Under the pieces are notes generated by a model. The model ran no database searches. It saw nothing but the letters and a program-made list of their open reading frames with translations, and was not told the DNA's origin. Source: Desulfosarcina alkanivorans (GTDB lineage Bacteria > Desulfobacterota > Desulfobacteria > Desulfobacterales > Desulfosarcinaceae). Taken from it: a DNA stretch of 64,000 nt. Made by a program: the position numbers and the translations under genes. Location: NCBI RefSeq assembly GCF_009688945.1, contig NZ_AP021874.1:3224001-3288000 (forward strand), given 5' to 3'. Within the stretch, counting starts at the first letter, position 1, and each line of letters begins with the position of its first letter. Shown piece after piece: positions 28,684 through 37,676 of the stretch.

Positions 28684-31101
28684 ATGCCGAGCCGGTCCCT
28701 CAAGAAAGGCCTTTATATTTTCATTGCGGCCATACTGGTGCAGGCATGCGTGATGGCATGCGATGTCTACTCCCGACATCGCATCGCCGTTTCCGACGCC
28801 ACCCTCCACGCCATAAGGGAAGTGGAACGCAACTTCCTGGAAACACTGGCCGAGGAAAGTCATGATCTGCCCGAACCTGCCGCCGACATGCCATTGACCC
28901 GTCACTACCGGACCATGGCGGAGATGATCCACCGCGGGGGGCTCGAGCTGGATACCGCGATTATTGAACGACGCAATCAACTCTATCGTGAACTGACCAC
29001 CTTGAAGCAGGAAGGCCGTCTGCTGCATCAGCACCTGAACCGGATGTTACCGTCGCTGACATCCAGCGTCCGCTACATCCATGAGCACCACATCGCCTAT
29101 CTGCAAAACCTTATCTCCCGGGGAAAACTGGACCAGGATTACGATACCGGGGAAGGCTTCAGCCGCAGCCCGGTGAAAGCCGCTCCGGAACTCGATATCG
29201 TCAAAATGGCGGTCGCCATTCAAACCGGCATGCTGGATATTTTCGAAACGTTTTCAAAACTGGAACGCGGCTTTTCACCGGCCGCCATCAGTGTCGAATT
29301 TCAGGAAAGAATCCAAGCATTTTACCAGTTGGTCAACATCCTCGAAGACTATTCCCTCGACGCCCAGGACGGCCTGCTGGTTGAAGAGCTGCTCTTGAAC
29401 GGGCGCACCTTCGAAAACAGTTTCAAGCGCTTCATCGCCATCGAAAAAAGTATCCGCAGGCTGTCTGCTGACAAAGACAGGAACCGCCATTATCTCTTGG
29501 GTCAGATCAAAACAGCCAAAGCGCACATTGAGCGGGCCTACGGTCACCTCGAAACCCAGGTTGAAACGCTGCAACGCCTGTCGCTGCTGGTCAATGCATT
29601 CATGCTCTGTTTGCTTTTATTTTTCAGCAAACGGATGATCAAGGCCTTCCGGCGGACCCTCGACGAAACAGGACGGATCCAGGAGAACCTGTCCTATCAG
29701 ATCCCGGTCCGCACGTCTGATTTTGTGGAGTTTGGCACCATCTACAATGCGTTGAATTCCATGGCCGGGACGATCAACAGCCAGGTCGTCAAGCTGGAAG
29801 AATCGCGGGACCTGCTGGAAGAACGCGTGCAGATGCGCACCAGCGAACTCTCTCACGTAAATAATCAACTGATTGCCGAAATCCAGGATAGGATTGAAAA
29901 AGAGAAACAACACCGCGAACTGGAAGCCAAACTCAGCCGCGCCAGGAAGATGGAGGCCATCGGCACCCTGGCGGGAGGCGTTGCCCACGACCTGAACAAT
30001 ATCCTTTCCGGCATTATCAGTTATCCGGAACTGATCCTCATGGATCTTCCGCAGGATCATCCGCTGCGCGACTCCGTGATGGCCATCAAATCCTCCGGCG
30101 AAAAAGCCGCCACCATCGTCGAGGATCTGCTCACCCTTGCCCGCCGGGGAATCGCCACCCATGACCCCGTGGACCTGAATGCGTTGGTGAACCAGTTCAT
30201 CGACAGCCCGGAGTGTGCCAATATTCTGCGCCACCACCCTGCCGTCCGAATGCGGAGCCGGCTCACGCCGGGCATCGGCTCGATGATGGGCTCGCCGGTT
30301 CATCTGTCCAAAACCATCATGAACCTGGTATCCAATGCCGCCGAGGCCATGCCCGACGGCGGGACGATTGATATTGTCACGACCCTGAAATACATCGATT
30401 TCACCATCCGCGGCTATGACGACGTAAAGGAAGGCGAATACCTGAAGCTTTCGGTGGGTGACACCGGTGAGGGCATCGCCGAAGAAGACCTGGAACGGAT
30501 TTTTGAGCCCTTTTTCACCAAAAAGCAAATGGGGCGCAGCGGCACGGGACTGGGAATGGCGGTCGTCTGGGGGACCGTCAAGGATCACGCCGGCTACATC
30601 GATGTGAAGAACCGCCCCGGCAGCGGCACGACGTTCAGCCTTTACTTTCCGCTGAACCGGGCCATCCCGGTCAAGGATGGCGATGCGGCCATCCCGCCGG
30701 AACGATACCAGGGGCGGGGTGAAACCGTCCTGGTGGTGGATGATGTCAGGGAGCAGCGGGAGATTGCGACCCGGATTCTTGAAAAAATAGGATACCAGGT
30801 GGCATGCGTGACAAGCGGCGAAATGGCGGTTGCCTATTTACAGCAACAGCCAGCCGATATCCTGCTGCTGGATATGATCATGCCCCGGGGAATCGATGGA
30901 CTGGAAACCTATCGCCGGGTGGCTGAAGTGGCGCCCGGGCAAAAAGCGGTCATCGCCAGCGGGTTCTCGGAAAGTGAACGGGTTGCCGAAGCCCAGCGGA
31001 TCGGGGCCGGGCCCTACATCAAAAAACCGTATGGTATTGAGCAGATCGGTCTGGTCATCCGTGAAGAACTGGACCGGCCTGCGATCCGAAAGTCCGCGTG
31101 A
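28684..31101 (+). CDS. Membrane hybrid sensor histidine kinase with receiver domain
   Basis: An 805-residue kinase. An N-terminal membrane segment (LYIFIAAILVQACVMACDV) is followed by a long helical periplasmic region of about 270 residues, a second membrane segment near residue 305 (LLVNAFMLCLLLFF) and a HAMP-like and coiled-coil stretch. Then come HisKA with His435 (GTLAGGVAHDLNNILSG), HATPase (NLVSNAAEAM, DTGEGI, GTGLGMAVVWG) and a C-terminal receiver with Asp730 (LLLDMIMPRG). No DNA-binding output is fused. It begins three bases after the selenocysteine rhodanese stop, so the rhodanese may feed its periplasmic sensor; that link is inference. Confidence 0.92.
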   Translation: MPSRSLKKGLYIFIAAILVQACVMACDVYSRHRIAVSDATLHAIREVERNFLETLAEESHDLPEPAADMPLTRHYRTMAEMIHRGGLELDTAIIERRNQLYRELTTLKQEGRLLHQHLNRMLPSLTSSVRYIHEHHIAYLQNLISRGKLDQDYDTGEGFSRSPVKAAPELDIVKMAVAIQTGMLDIFETFSKLERGFSPAAISVEFQERIQAFYQLVNILEDYSLDAQDGLLVEELLLNGRTFENSFKRFIAIEKSIRRLSADKDRNRHYLLGQIKTAKAHIERAYGHLETQVETLQRLSLLVNAFMLCLLLFFSKRMIKAFRRTLDETGRIQENLSYQIPVRTSDFVEFGTIYNALNSMAGTINSQVVKLEESRDLLEERVQMRTSELSHVNNQLIAEIQDRIEKEKQHRELEAKLSRARKMEAIGTLAGGVAHDLNNILSGIISYPELILMDLPQDHPLRDSVMAIKSSGEKAATIVEDLLTLARRGIATHDPVDLNALVNQFIDSPECANILRHHPAVRMRSRLTPGIGSMMGSPVHLSKTIMNLVSNAAEAMPDGGTIDIVTTLKYIDFTIRGYDDVKEGEYLKLSVGDTGEGIAEEDLERIFEPFFTKKQMGRSGTGLGMAVVWGTVKDHAGYIDVKNRPGSGTTFSLYFPLNRAIPVKDGDAAIPPERYQGRGETVLVVDDVREQREIATRILEKIGYQVACVTSGEMAVAYLQQQPADILLLDMIMPRGIDGLETYRRVAEVAPGQKAVIASGFSESERVAEAQRIGAGPYIKKPYGIEQIGLVIREELDRPAIRKSA

Positions 31102-31169
31102 TTCCCTTATCCCCCCCGACAATTCAATCGCATTCGTCTCATCAGGCCAGGGGGTCCCGGGCCGGTATC

Positions 31170-31196
31170 GAAGCCGCCCCAGCGGCTTCATGTTTT
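31170..31196 (+). terminator. Rho-independent terminator after the hybrid kinase
   Basis: GAAGCCGC (31170-31177) and GCGGCTTC (31182-31189) form a perfect 8-bp stem with loop CCCA, followed by ATGTTTT. It lies between the convergent kinase and TIR genes and overlaps the stop codon of the latter. Confidence 0.7.
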
Positions 31197-32093
31197 CGGT
31201 GAGATCGTGGCCACGTAAGCCAGGGACAGCCGCAACGGCTCGTCGGTAATCATCTGCCAGATCTGCCGGGGATCTTCGTCGCTGGGGCGGACTTTCAAGC
31301 GGCATGCAACCGTGTCCGGCCCCGGATCAAAAAACGCCCCGGGGATGACCGGTTTTCGCTCGAGATGGCGGAGGACCCAGCCGGACAGCTTGTGCTCGGC
31401 GGCGGCGGCGATTCCCCAGAAGGACAAGATGAAATGGAGTTCAAGCAGCTGGTCCAGCCGCACGATACGATGCATGAAAAGCGTAACATGATTGTTGTTC
31501 CGCCTGGCAAAGTCACCCGTCCCGACGACGTTCCACTCAACGAACCACCCGTCCGCTTCATCAGGGGAATAGGCGTCCCGCAGGCAGGCAATAATTCCCT
31601 GGCAGGCCAGGTGGATCACATCCGGCTCAGCCGTCGCCACACTCTGTCTCGCCATGGTCCCCAGCATCGATTCGATTCTGGGTAAAAGGGACTGCATGTG
31701 GGTATGAAAATCATGGGAGACCCCCACCGTTGCCGCGTTCTGAAACGCAATGGACGCAAGGCCTGCCGGCAGATCATCGGGATCCGGCATGACGGTGTTG
31801 CCGATGAGCACGGGAAGCACCGGAACCCGGTGCTTTATGGCCGCTTCCAGTTCCGCCCGAACCGGATCGTCGGCCGCCCGAACCTTGACCGGCCAGCCGG
31901 AACCGATCAAGGCAACCATGATGCGGCTGCCGGCAATCGCCTCCCTGATGAAATCGGAAAAACTCACGGCAACGGGAATGGCGGCCACATCCATGAAGAC
32001 CGCGTCTTTGCCGAAGCGCCGCACCAGCCAATCATATACGCGACAGGCCTGGGGGCTGTCCGACCGTCGATAGGAGAGAAAAATGGTGGTCAT
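31188..32093 (-). CDS. TIR domain fused to a DUF4255 (Pvc16-like) domain
   Basis: 301 residues. Residues 1-135 are a bacterial TIR domain (TIFLSYRRSDSPQACRVYDW, VFMDVAAIP, ALIGSGWP) with Glu81/Glu83 in DPVRAELEAAI where NAD-cleaving TIRs keep their catalytic Glu. Residues 158-298 resemble DUF4255, the N-terminal domain of Pvc16 of extracellular contractile injection systems: NHVTLFMHRIV, LLELHFILSFWG, AAEHKLSGWVLRHLERKPVI and IWQMITDEPLRLSLAYVATI follow the family's order. ATG 32093 is chosen because the TIR fold starts there. It is 40 bases after the decarboxylase gene on the same strand. No other injection-system genes are nearby. Confidence 0.8.
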   Translation of the reverse strand: MTTIFLSYRRSDSPQACRVYDWLVRRFGKDAVFMDVAAIPVAVSFSDFIREAIAGSRIMVALIGSGWPVKVRAADDPVRAELEAAIKHRVPVLPVLIGNTVMPDPDDLPAGLASIAFQNAATVGVSHDFHTHMQSLLPRIESMLGTMARQSVATAEPDVIHLACQGIIACLRDAYSPDEADGWFVEWNVVGTGDFARRNNNHVTLFMHRIVRLDQLLELHFILSFWGIAAAAEHKLSGWVLRHLERKPVIPGAFFDPGPDTVACRLKVRPSDEDPRQIWQMITDEPLRLSLAYVATISPKT

Positions 32094-32133
32094 GGATGAA
32101 CAGTTCTCCTTTCCGGGGTTGTGGGCGACAGCA

Positions 32134-33519
32134 TCAATGGATCCCCGCCGCAAAGGCCGTCACGGACCGTTCCACGTCATCCGGCGTGGTGGCCCAGGAA
32201 CTCACGCTGATGCGGATGGCCGGGTCGCCGTTCCACTCGGTCCCGCCGCACCAGCAGATACCTGACGCCTGGATGGCGGCCAGGGTCTCCCGGGTCTGTG
32301 ACGGCGTTTTTCCGGCCACCAGGACCTGATTGAACGCGACCTCGTTCAAAATGCGAAAGCCATGCGCCGCCAGCCGGTCGGCAAACTGCGCGGCCCGGTC
32401 GCACATTGCGTCGATCAGGTCCGCCACGCCGCTTCTGCCCAGGTACCTGAGGGTGGCCCACAGATCCACGGCCCGGGCGCGGCGGGACATTTCGGGCACG
32501 TGCATCATCGGGTCCCGCTCGTCGCTGTATGAAATGTAGGCACCGCTGGCCTGCATGGCCGCCACCAGGGATTCACGCCGGCGGCACAGGACGATGCCGC
32601 AGTCGTATGGCGTGTTCAACGTCTTGTGGCCGTCCACGGACCATGAATCGGCCAGTTCGATCCCGCGCGCCAGGTATTTTCTCCGGGTTGAAGCCTTCAC
32701 CCACAGGCCGAAGGCCCCATCGATGTGCACCCAGGCATCATTTTTCCGAACCGGGTCGCAGATCTCGGCAAAGGCATCGAAGGCTCCGGTGTTGACGTTG
32801 CCGGCCTGGAGGATCAACAGACTGCGGGCATCCAGCACGGGAATTCGGGAGGCATCGATCCGTCCCCGGCCGTCAGCCGGAATCCGTTCGATGCGGTCCC
32901 TGCCCAACCCCAGCAGGGCCAGCGCCTTGAACACCGAGCTGTGGGCCTGTTCACTGACGATCACACGGATGGCCGGGGCACCGAAAAGGCCCCGGGCATT
33001 GACATCCCAATCCAGGCGTCTGAGCAGTTCACCGCGGGCGGCGGCCAGCCCGCACAGGGTGGCCGTTGAAGAACCGCTGACATAGCCCGCTGCGGTGCCT
33101 TCGGGCAGTTCCAGCAGATCGCACAGCCAGCGTTCGCAGACCTGTTCCAGTTGGCCGACAACCGGTGAAATCACATACAGGGCGGGATTCTGGTCCCAGG
33201 CATCTGCCATCCAGCGGGCGGCCAGGGCGGTGGGGACGACCCCGCCGTTGACGAATCCGAAGTAGCGTCCACCGGTCTGGGCCACGGTGGCCGGGGCGCC
33301 GCAGTCGTTGAGCATGGCCAGGACGTCGGCACCGGACTGCGGGTGTTCCGGCAAGGGCTCATCGAACCGGGACAGGTGGTCAATCGCCGCTGCATCAGGG
33401 TAGACGGACCGGTCCCCGATCCCGTCGATGTATTCGAAGGCGTACTGCCGGGCCTGCTCGAAAAGCGATTTGTCTTCCAATTCCCGACGCATCTGGGCAT
33501 GTATGTCAGGTTTCTTCAT
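32134..33519 (-). CDS. PLP-dependent group II amino-acid decarboxylase-like protein
   Basis: 461 residues. The PLP lysine lies in SWSVDGHKTLN, preceded by the AWVHIDGAFGLW aspartate motif and the GYVSGSSTATLCGLAAAR phosphate-binding loop. The overall layout matches group II decarboxylases such as aromatic-amino-acid and glutamate decarboxylases, which release CO2 to make amines. The substrate is not clear; tryptophan/tyrosine and aspartate branches look alike at this level. It precedes the TIR-DUF4255 gene by 40 bases and is probably co-transcribed with it. Confidence 0.88.
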   Translation of the reverse strand: MKKPDIHAQMRRELEDKSLFEQARQYAFEYIDGIGDRSVYPDAAAIDHLSRFDEPLPEHPQSGADVLAMLNDCGAPATVAQTGGRYFGFVNGGVVPTALAARWMADAWDQNPALYVISPVVGQLEQVCERWLCDLLELPEGTAAGYVSGSSTATLCGLAAARGELLRRLDWDVNARGLFGAPAIRVIVSEQAHSSVFKALALLGLGRDRIERIPADGRGRIDASRIPVLDARSLLILQAGNVNTGAFDAFAEICDPVRKNDAWVHIDGAFGLWVKASTRRKYLARGIELADSWSVDGHKTLNTPYDCGIVLCRRRESLVAAMQASGAYISYSDERDPMMHVPEMSRRARAVDLWATLRYLGRSGVADLIDAMCDRAAQFADRLAAHGFRILNEVAFNQVLVAGKTPSQTRETLAAIQASGICWCGGTEWNGDPAIRISVSSWATTPDDVERSVTAFAAGIH

Positions 33520-33644
33520 AAGGACGGCCTATCCGGTTTTAAGAATACAGAAATAGCCGGACGCCGGCCGACTCCGTACAGAGGAAATGGCCTGGGGCGG
33601 GCGGCCGTCGCGCCATCCGGCGGGTCTGCCGGAATCATGCGCGG

Positions 33645-34553
33645 CTAATTGTCTTTTTTACCGTCGGAATTGATGGACGCATATTCTGCAGGATAATATT
33701 TTCTGATACAATCCGGGCAGATACCATGACTGAACCGGGCCTCGGAGTGAGCCCCGACATATTCTTCTATCCGCTTCCAGATCCCTTCATCATCCCGGAT
33801 CTGGTTGCAATGGGAGCAGATCGGAATAATACCGCGCAGGGTTTTTATTTCATCGAGTGCTTTCCGGAGTCTCCCGTTTTTATCCAGGAGCACTTTCTCA
33901 TATTTTCGAACCCGATAGGTAGCAAAGAAAGCAATCATCAGAGATAAGAAAACACCCGCAAGCGTCAGCGTAAGGGTAATTATTTCAAGACTGGACTGCT
34001 CTGATTCAGCGGTTATCAGGAAAAATCCGGCCTTTTTTCTTGCATATGCGGTCAGTTCCAGCATCTTGGCCTCAAGCATGGCGACATGACGGGCGCCCTT
34101 TTTTTTGGTGATGAGAATGGCGTCTTTTTAATTGCCTGCCCGGAGCAGTCGAACCACCTCTTTTCGTATGGGCGCCCAGTCGGAAAAAAGCTGCCGGGTT
34201 TGTTTTTCGAGGGCCTGTCCGTCCTCACCAAGGATCTCTTTCCGGATGGTATCGAGATGCCGGTAGACTTTCCGTTCGTCCCCGTCAATATCTTCCAGGA
34301 CGGCTTCTATTTCAGCAGCATCATCTGCCAGGACCGCATCTTTCATACTGCGGTGCATCTTTGTCAGGTTAAGCGCTGCATGGAGGGAGGCATTGGAGAC
34401 CACCAGCGGATGGTTGTATATGGTTTTTGTGAGATGACCAAGGGTGAACAATCCCTTTATCGTATAGGTTCCGGAAGAAGCGAAAAGTAAAATGATAAGC
34501 ATGAAGCTCAGCGTCAATTTCTGCGTTTTAATTGTATTCAACAAAGAGTCCAT
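33645..34553 (-). pseudogene. 4-helix-bundle membrane sensor split by an in-frame TAA
   Basis: Two open segments, 34553-34128 and 34079-33645, are in the same frame and separated only by TAA at 34128-34130. The first has TM1 (LSFMLIILLFASSGTYTIKG) and most of a 4HB_MCP-type periplasmic bundle. The open frame between (KDAILITKKKGARHVAM) and the second segment supply the last helix, TM2 (LEIITLTLTLAGVFLSLMIA), a coiled coil and a C-terminal Cys module (IPICSHCNQIRDDEGIW, GICPDCIRKYYP) seen at the end of many sensor proteins. Read through, it would be about 302 residues. TAA is not a known recoded stop here, so this is most simply a nonsense mutation. Confidence 0.75.
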
Positions 34554-34589
34554 CGATACTCCGTCTTCGTCATTGCTGATTTATTGAGG

Positions 34590-34619
34590 GTTACCCATTT
34601 TAGGGATTCGGGTCAAGGG
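34590..34619. repeat. 30-bp dispersed repeat, copy 2
   Basis: GTTACCCATTTT, eight variable bases and GGGTCAAGGG, as at 16783-16812. It lies in the 338-base gap before the Ser/Thr kinase gene, where I see no other feature. Confidence 0.5.
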
Positions 34620-34891
34620 CTTTTCAGGCGCGGGGCGATCAGGATAGCAGGCGGATGGGTCGATGCCGGAAGGGTCCGCGGCCATTGGCGGTCCTGTTAA
34701 CCGGCACCCTGCAGGTGCCGGCTGGGTGCGGGCTGAACCCGCTGCCAATCAGCGGCGATGCTTGACCGTGCACGTCGGTCCCGGCGGCATGCTTGACATC
34801 AGCATGCATATTCTTACACTTAACCTGCTACCAACTTACCACATTGTGACACTTTTGTATGATTTCAAGGCCTCTCCCGGATGGAAGCGTT

Positions 34892-36748
34892 ATGGACGCC
34901 GAGCTGAAGAAAATAGGAAAATACGAGATTGTCGCTCCGCTTGGCAAGGGGGCCATGGGGGTTGTTTACAAAGCGCTTGATCCCATGATCAACCGGTTTG
35001 TGGCCTTGAAGACAATTCAACTTGGTTTTACCCAGCCACAGGATGACGATGTCGCCCTGCGGTTTCACCGAGAAGCCCAGGCAGCCGGCAACCTGAACCA
35101 TCAGAATATCGTTGGCATCTATGAATACGGTGAAGATGCCGGGCGGGCATTTATCGCCATGCAGTATGTGCAGGGATCCACACTGGTCGATCTGCTTAAG
35201 GGTCACCACCGGTTTTCCCTCGAAGATATCCATCGAATCATGAACAGCGTACTGGCCGCCCTTGATTACTCTCACCGTATGGGTGTGATTCACCGAGACA
35301 TCAAACCCGGTAACATCATGCTGGACAGCGCCGGGACCGTTAAAGTCATGGATTTCGGCATTGCACGGATCGAATCCTCGGACCTGACCCAGGCCGGAAC
35401 CATTCTGGGCACGCCCGGTTACATGTCTCCGGAACAACTGCTTGGAGAAACCGTCGATCTGCGTTCCGACCTATATTCTGCAGGCGTCGTCCTGTATGAA
35501 TTGCTTACCGGCGAAAGGGCCTTCACCGGATCCTCCTTTGCTTCGGTAATCTACAAGGTCATCAACAACGACCTCTCACCACCGTCACAGTTGAAACCGA
35601 CGGTACCCGGCAGTCTGGATGCTCTGGTTGCCAGGGCCTGTGCCAAGAAAGCCGGGGACCGCTATCAGACCGCAGCCGAATTCTCAGCGGGTCTCGATCA
35701 TGCATTGGCAATACGTGCCGACGACCAGAGGGAGGCGGGCGCCGCACCTGCCGGGACCGGTCCACAGTGGGAAAGTGATGCCACCATCACCGATCAACCC
35801 GTGAGAACCGGGAAAAAATGGGTCGCTGCAGCCGCCTTGATGGTCGTCACGGCAGGCATTGCCCTGGCGTCCTGGTTTATGCTGCCCGTTGGTCGAGAAG
35901 TCAGCCAGACGACCGGTTCCCCCCCCGGCACCACGTTCAGGGATTGTGACACCTGCCCGGAGATGGTGGTTCTTCCCGCCGGGCAATTCGTTCAAGGGTC
36001 ACCTGAGACGGAACCGGATCGCCAGGCCAATGAAGGCCCGCAGCGATTGGTCGCAATCGACTACGCGCTGGCGGTAAGCCGCTATGAAATCACCAGAGGG
36101 GAATTCGCCCGGTTTTCGGCTGAAACCGGACACGACGGCGCCGGGTGCCGGACCTATGACGGATCATGGGCGATGGACGCAGGCCGCAACTGGCAGTCAC
36201 CTGGATTTGCGCAGGCGGACACCCATCCCGCCACCTGCATATCGTGGAATGACGCCCAGTCCTATGTCAATTGGCTCGCTGAAACCACCGGCCGGGCCTA
36301 TCGGCTGCTCAGTGCCTCGGAATGGGAATATGCCGCACTGGCCGGCATGGCGCCCGTGGGTGCTTCAGCGACAGAACCGGATCGGGCCTGTGAAACAGCC
36401 AATGTGGCCGACCGGTCGACCGCTGCCACCTACCCGGGATGGGATACCATCGACTGCGGGGACAACTATGTGCATACGGCGCCTGTGGGTTCTTTTCAGG
36501 CCAACGCCTTTGGCATTCATGACATGATCGGCAATGTATTTGAATGGGTGGCGGATTGCTGGAACGACACCTACACGAATGCACCCTCGGACGGGTCTGC
36601 CTGGAGGGACGGAGACTGCGGCTATCGTGTGCTGCGGGGCGGGTCGTGGTTCACGCCTCCCGGATACGTACGCGCCTCCTTTCGCAACCGGTTCGCCCCG
36701 GACTACCGAAGCAGCAGCTTCGGTTTTCGCGTGGCCCGGATGCCATGA
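34892..36748 (+). CDS. Membrane Ser/Thr protein kinase with C-terminal FGE-sulfatase (SUMF1) domain
   Basis: 618 residues. The cytoplasmic Hanks-type kinase has the Gly loop LGKGAMGVVYK, Lys40 (VALKTI), catalytic Asp136 (HRDIKPGNIML) and Asp154 (DFG). A single membrane helix (WVAAAALMVVTAGIALASWF) is followed by a formylglycine-generating-enzyme-like domain (YEITRGEFARF, RLLSASEWEYAA, MIGNVFEWVADCW, RGGSWFTPPG) outside the membrane. In such fusions the FGE domain usually acts as a sensor or binding module rather than an oxidase. ATG 34892 is preferred; 34859 is an alternative. It heads an operon with a lipoprotein and a TPR protein. Confidence 0.92.
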   Translation: MDAELKKIGKYEIVAPLGKGAMGVVYKALDPMINRFVALKTIQLGFTQPQDDDVALRFHREAQAAGNLNHQNIVGIYEYGEDAGRAFIAMQYVQGSTLVDLLKGHHRFSLEDIHRIMNSVLAALDYSHRMGVIHRDIKPGNIMLDSAGTVKVMDFGIARIESSDLTQAGTILGTPGYMSPEQLLGETVDLRSDLYSAGVVLYELLTGERAFTGSSFASVIYKVINNDLSPPSQLKPTVPGSLDALVARACAKKAGDRYQTAAEFSAGLDHALAIRADDQREAGAAPAGTGPQWESDATITDQPVRTGKKWVAAAALMVVTAGIALASWFMLPVGREVSQTTGSPPGTTFRDCDTCPEMVVLPAGQFVQGSPETEPDRQANEGPQRLVAIDYALAVSRYEITRGEFARFSAETGHDGAGCRTYDGSWAMDAGRNWQSPGFAQADTHPATCISWNDAQSYVNWLAETTGRAYRLLSASEWEYAALAGMAPVGASATEPDRACETANVADRSTAATYPGWDTIDCGDNYVHTAPVGSFQANAFGIHDMIGNVFEWVADCWNDTYTNAPSDGSAWRDGDCGYRVLRGGSWFTPPGYVRASFRNRFAPDYRSSSFGFRVARMP

Positions 36749-36784
36749 GCCTGCACGCATACCTGCCGATCCAAGGGAGATAAA

Positions 36785-37573
36785 ATGAAACACGTACATA
36801 TGTGGATGGTCGTTGTTGTTGCCATGCTTGCCATGACCGGGTGCTCCCACCGCGCCCCGACCATCGCGCATGTCCATATCGGCCACGCCATGACGGGATG
36901 GCATGACACGCCCGACAAGCAAGGCCTTTTCATTGTTGCCGAGAATAAAGCCGGAGAAGCCTTTAAATACTCACAGGCCGCGGCAAACGGCAGCCGGGAT
37001 CTGAATCGAATCAGGAAGAATATCGCCCGTGTCGGCATGTTGACCGATGGCCGGGCTGAGCAGGATGGCGGGGAGGATCAATATGGGGTCAAGCAGGCCC
37101 TGGCCGGTGCGGTCAGCCACATCGCCTATGCCGCCACCTCACCCGACGCTACGGCCAATACCAGGGTGTTCGCCGATGGGTTTGCCGCCAACGCCGCCGG
37201 CGTATTAGACCGATGCGACCTGATCGCAGCATTGAGCAGTGACATCAGCGCGTCCGGATCGGTTGAAGAAGCCGACCTGCTGGCACCGGAGATCGAAAAG
37301 CTGGCCCGTGCCAATCTCCACGGAGAAGATCTGGACGGTGACGGCCACATCGGCTCATATCCTGATGAATATGGATTGCTTCAGCTCCGCCGGGATATTG
37401 AAAGCATGATTGCCAGGGAAGATCCGCCTTATGCCACCGTTGGCCGGTGGTACCTGTTCAACCTGATCCGCCTGCCCGACGGCAGTTGGATGTTCCGCAA
37501 TCGACACAGCAACGATGCTGTCAACCCATATGGCGGCGGGGGTGGCGGGGGTGGCGGCGGCGGGGGATATTAG
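36785..37573 (+). CDS. Lipoprotein with a twelve-glycine C-terminus
   Basis: 262 residues with a lipoprotein signal (MWMVVVVAMLAMTGC, Cys19). The mature part is largely helical with no family I recognise. A short EF-hand-like acidic loop (DLDGDGHIGSYPDEYG) could bind calcium. The protein ends in Tyr, twelve consecutive Gly and a final Tyr. Its position between the kinase-FGE gene and the TPR gene suggests a joint envelope function. Confidence 0.8.
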   Translation: MKHVHMWMVVVVAMLAMTGCSHRAPTIAHVHIGHAMTGWHDTPDKQGLFIVAENKAGEAFKYSQAAANGSRDLNRIRKNIARVGMLTDGRAEQDGGEDQYGVKQALAGAVSHIAYAATSPDATANTRVFADGFAANAAGVLDRCDLIAALSSDISASGSVEEADLLAPEIEKLARANLHGEDLDGDGHIGSYPDEYGLLQLRRDIESMIAREDPPYATVGRWYLFNLIRLPDGSWMFRNRHSNDAVNPYGGGGGGGGGGGGY

Positions 37574-37676
37574 AAACAGCTTAAGAACCACTCGACCGCT
37601 TTCAAAATTCGCTGGCCCGGGTCGTCCATCCGCCTTGAAGCGCCCGTGAGACCCCATTAGGAGCGACGCTTATTTC

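Noticed and set aside
34128..34130. Recoding of the TAA in the membrane sensor
   Set aside because: TAA is not used for selenocysteine or pyrrolysine; a nonsense mutation is simpler.
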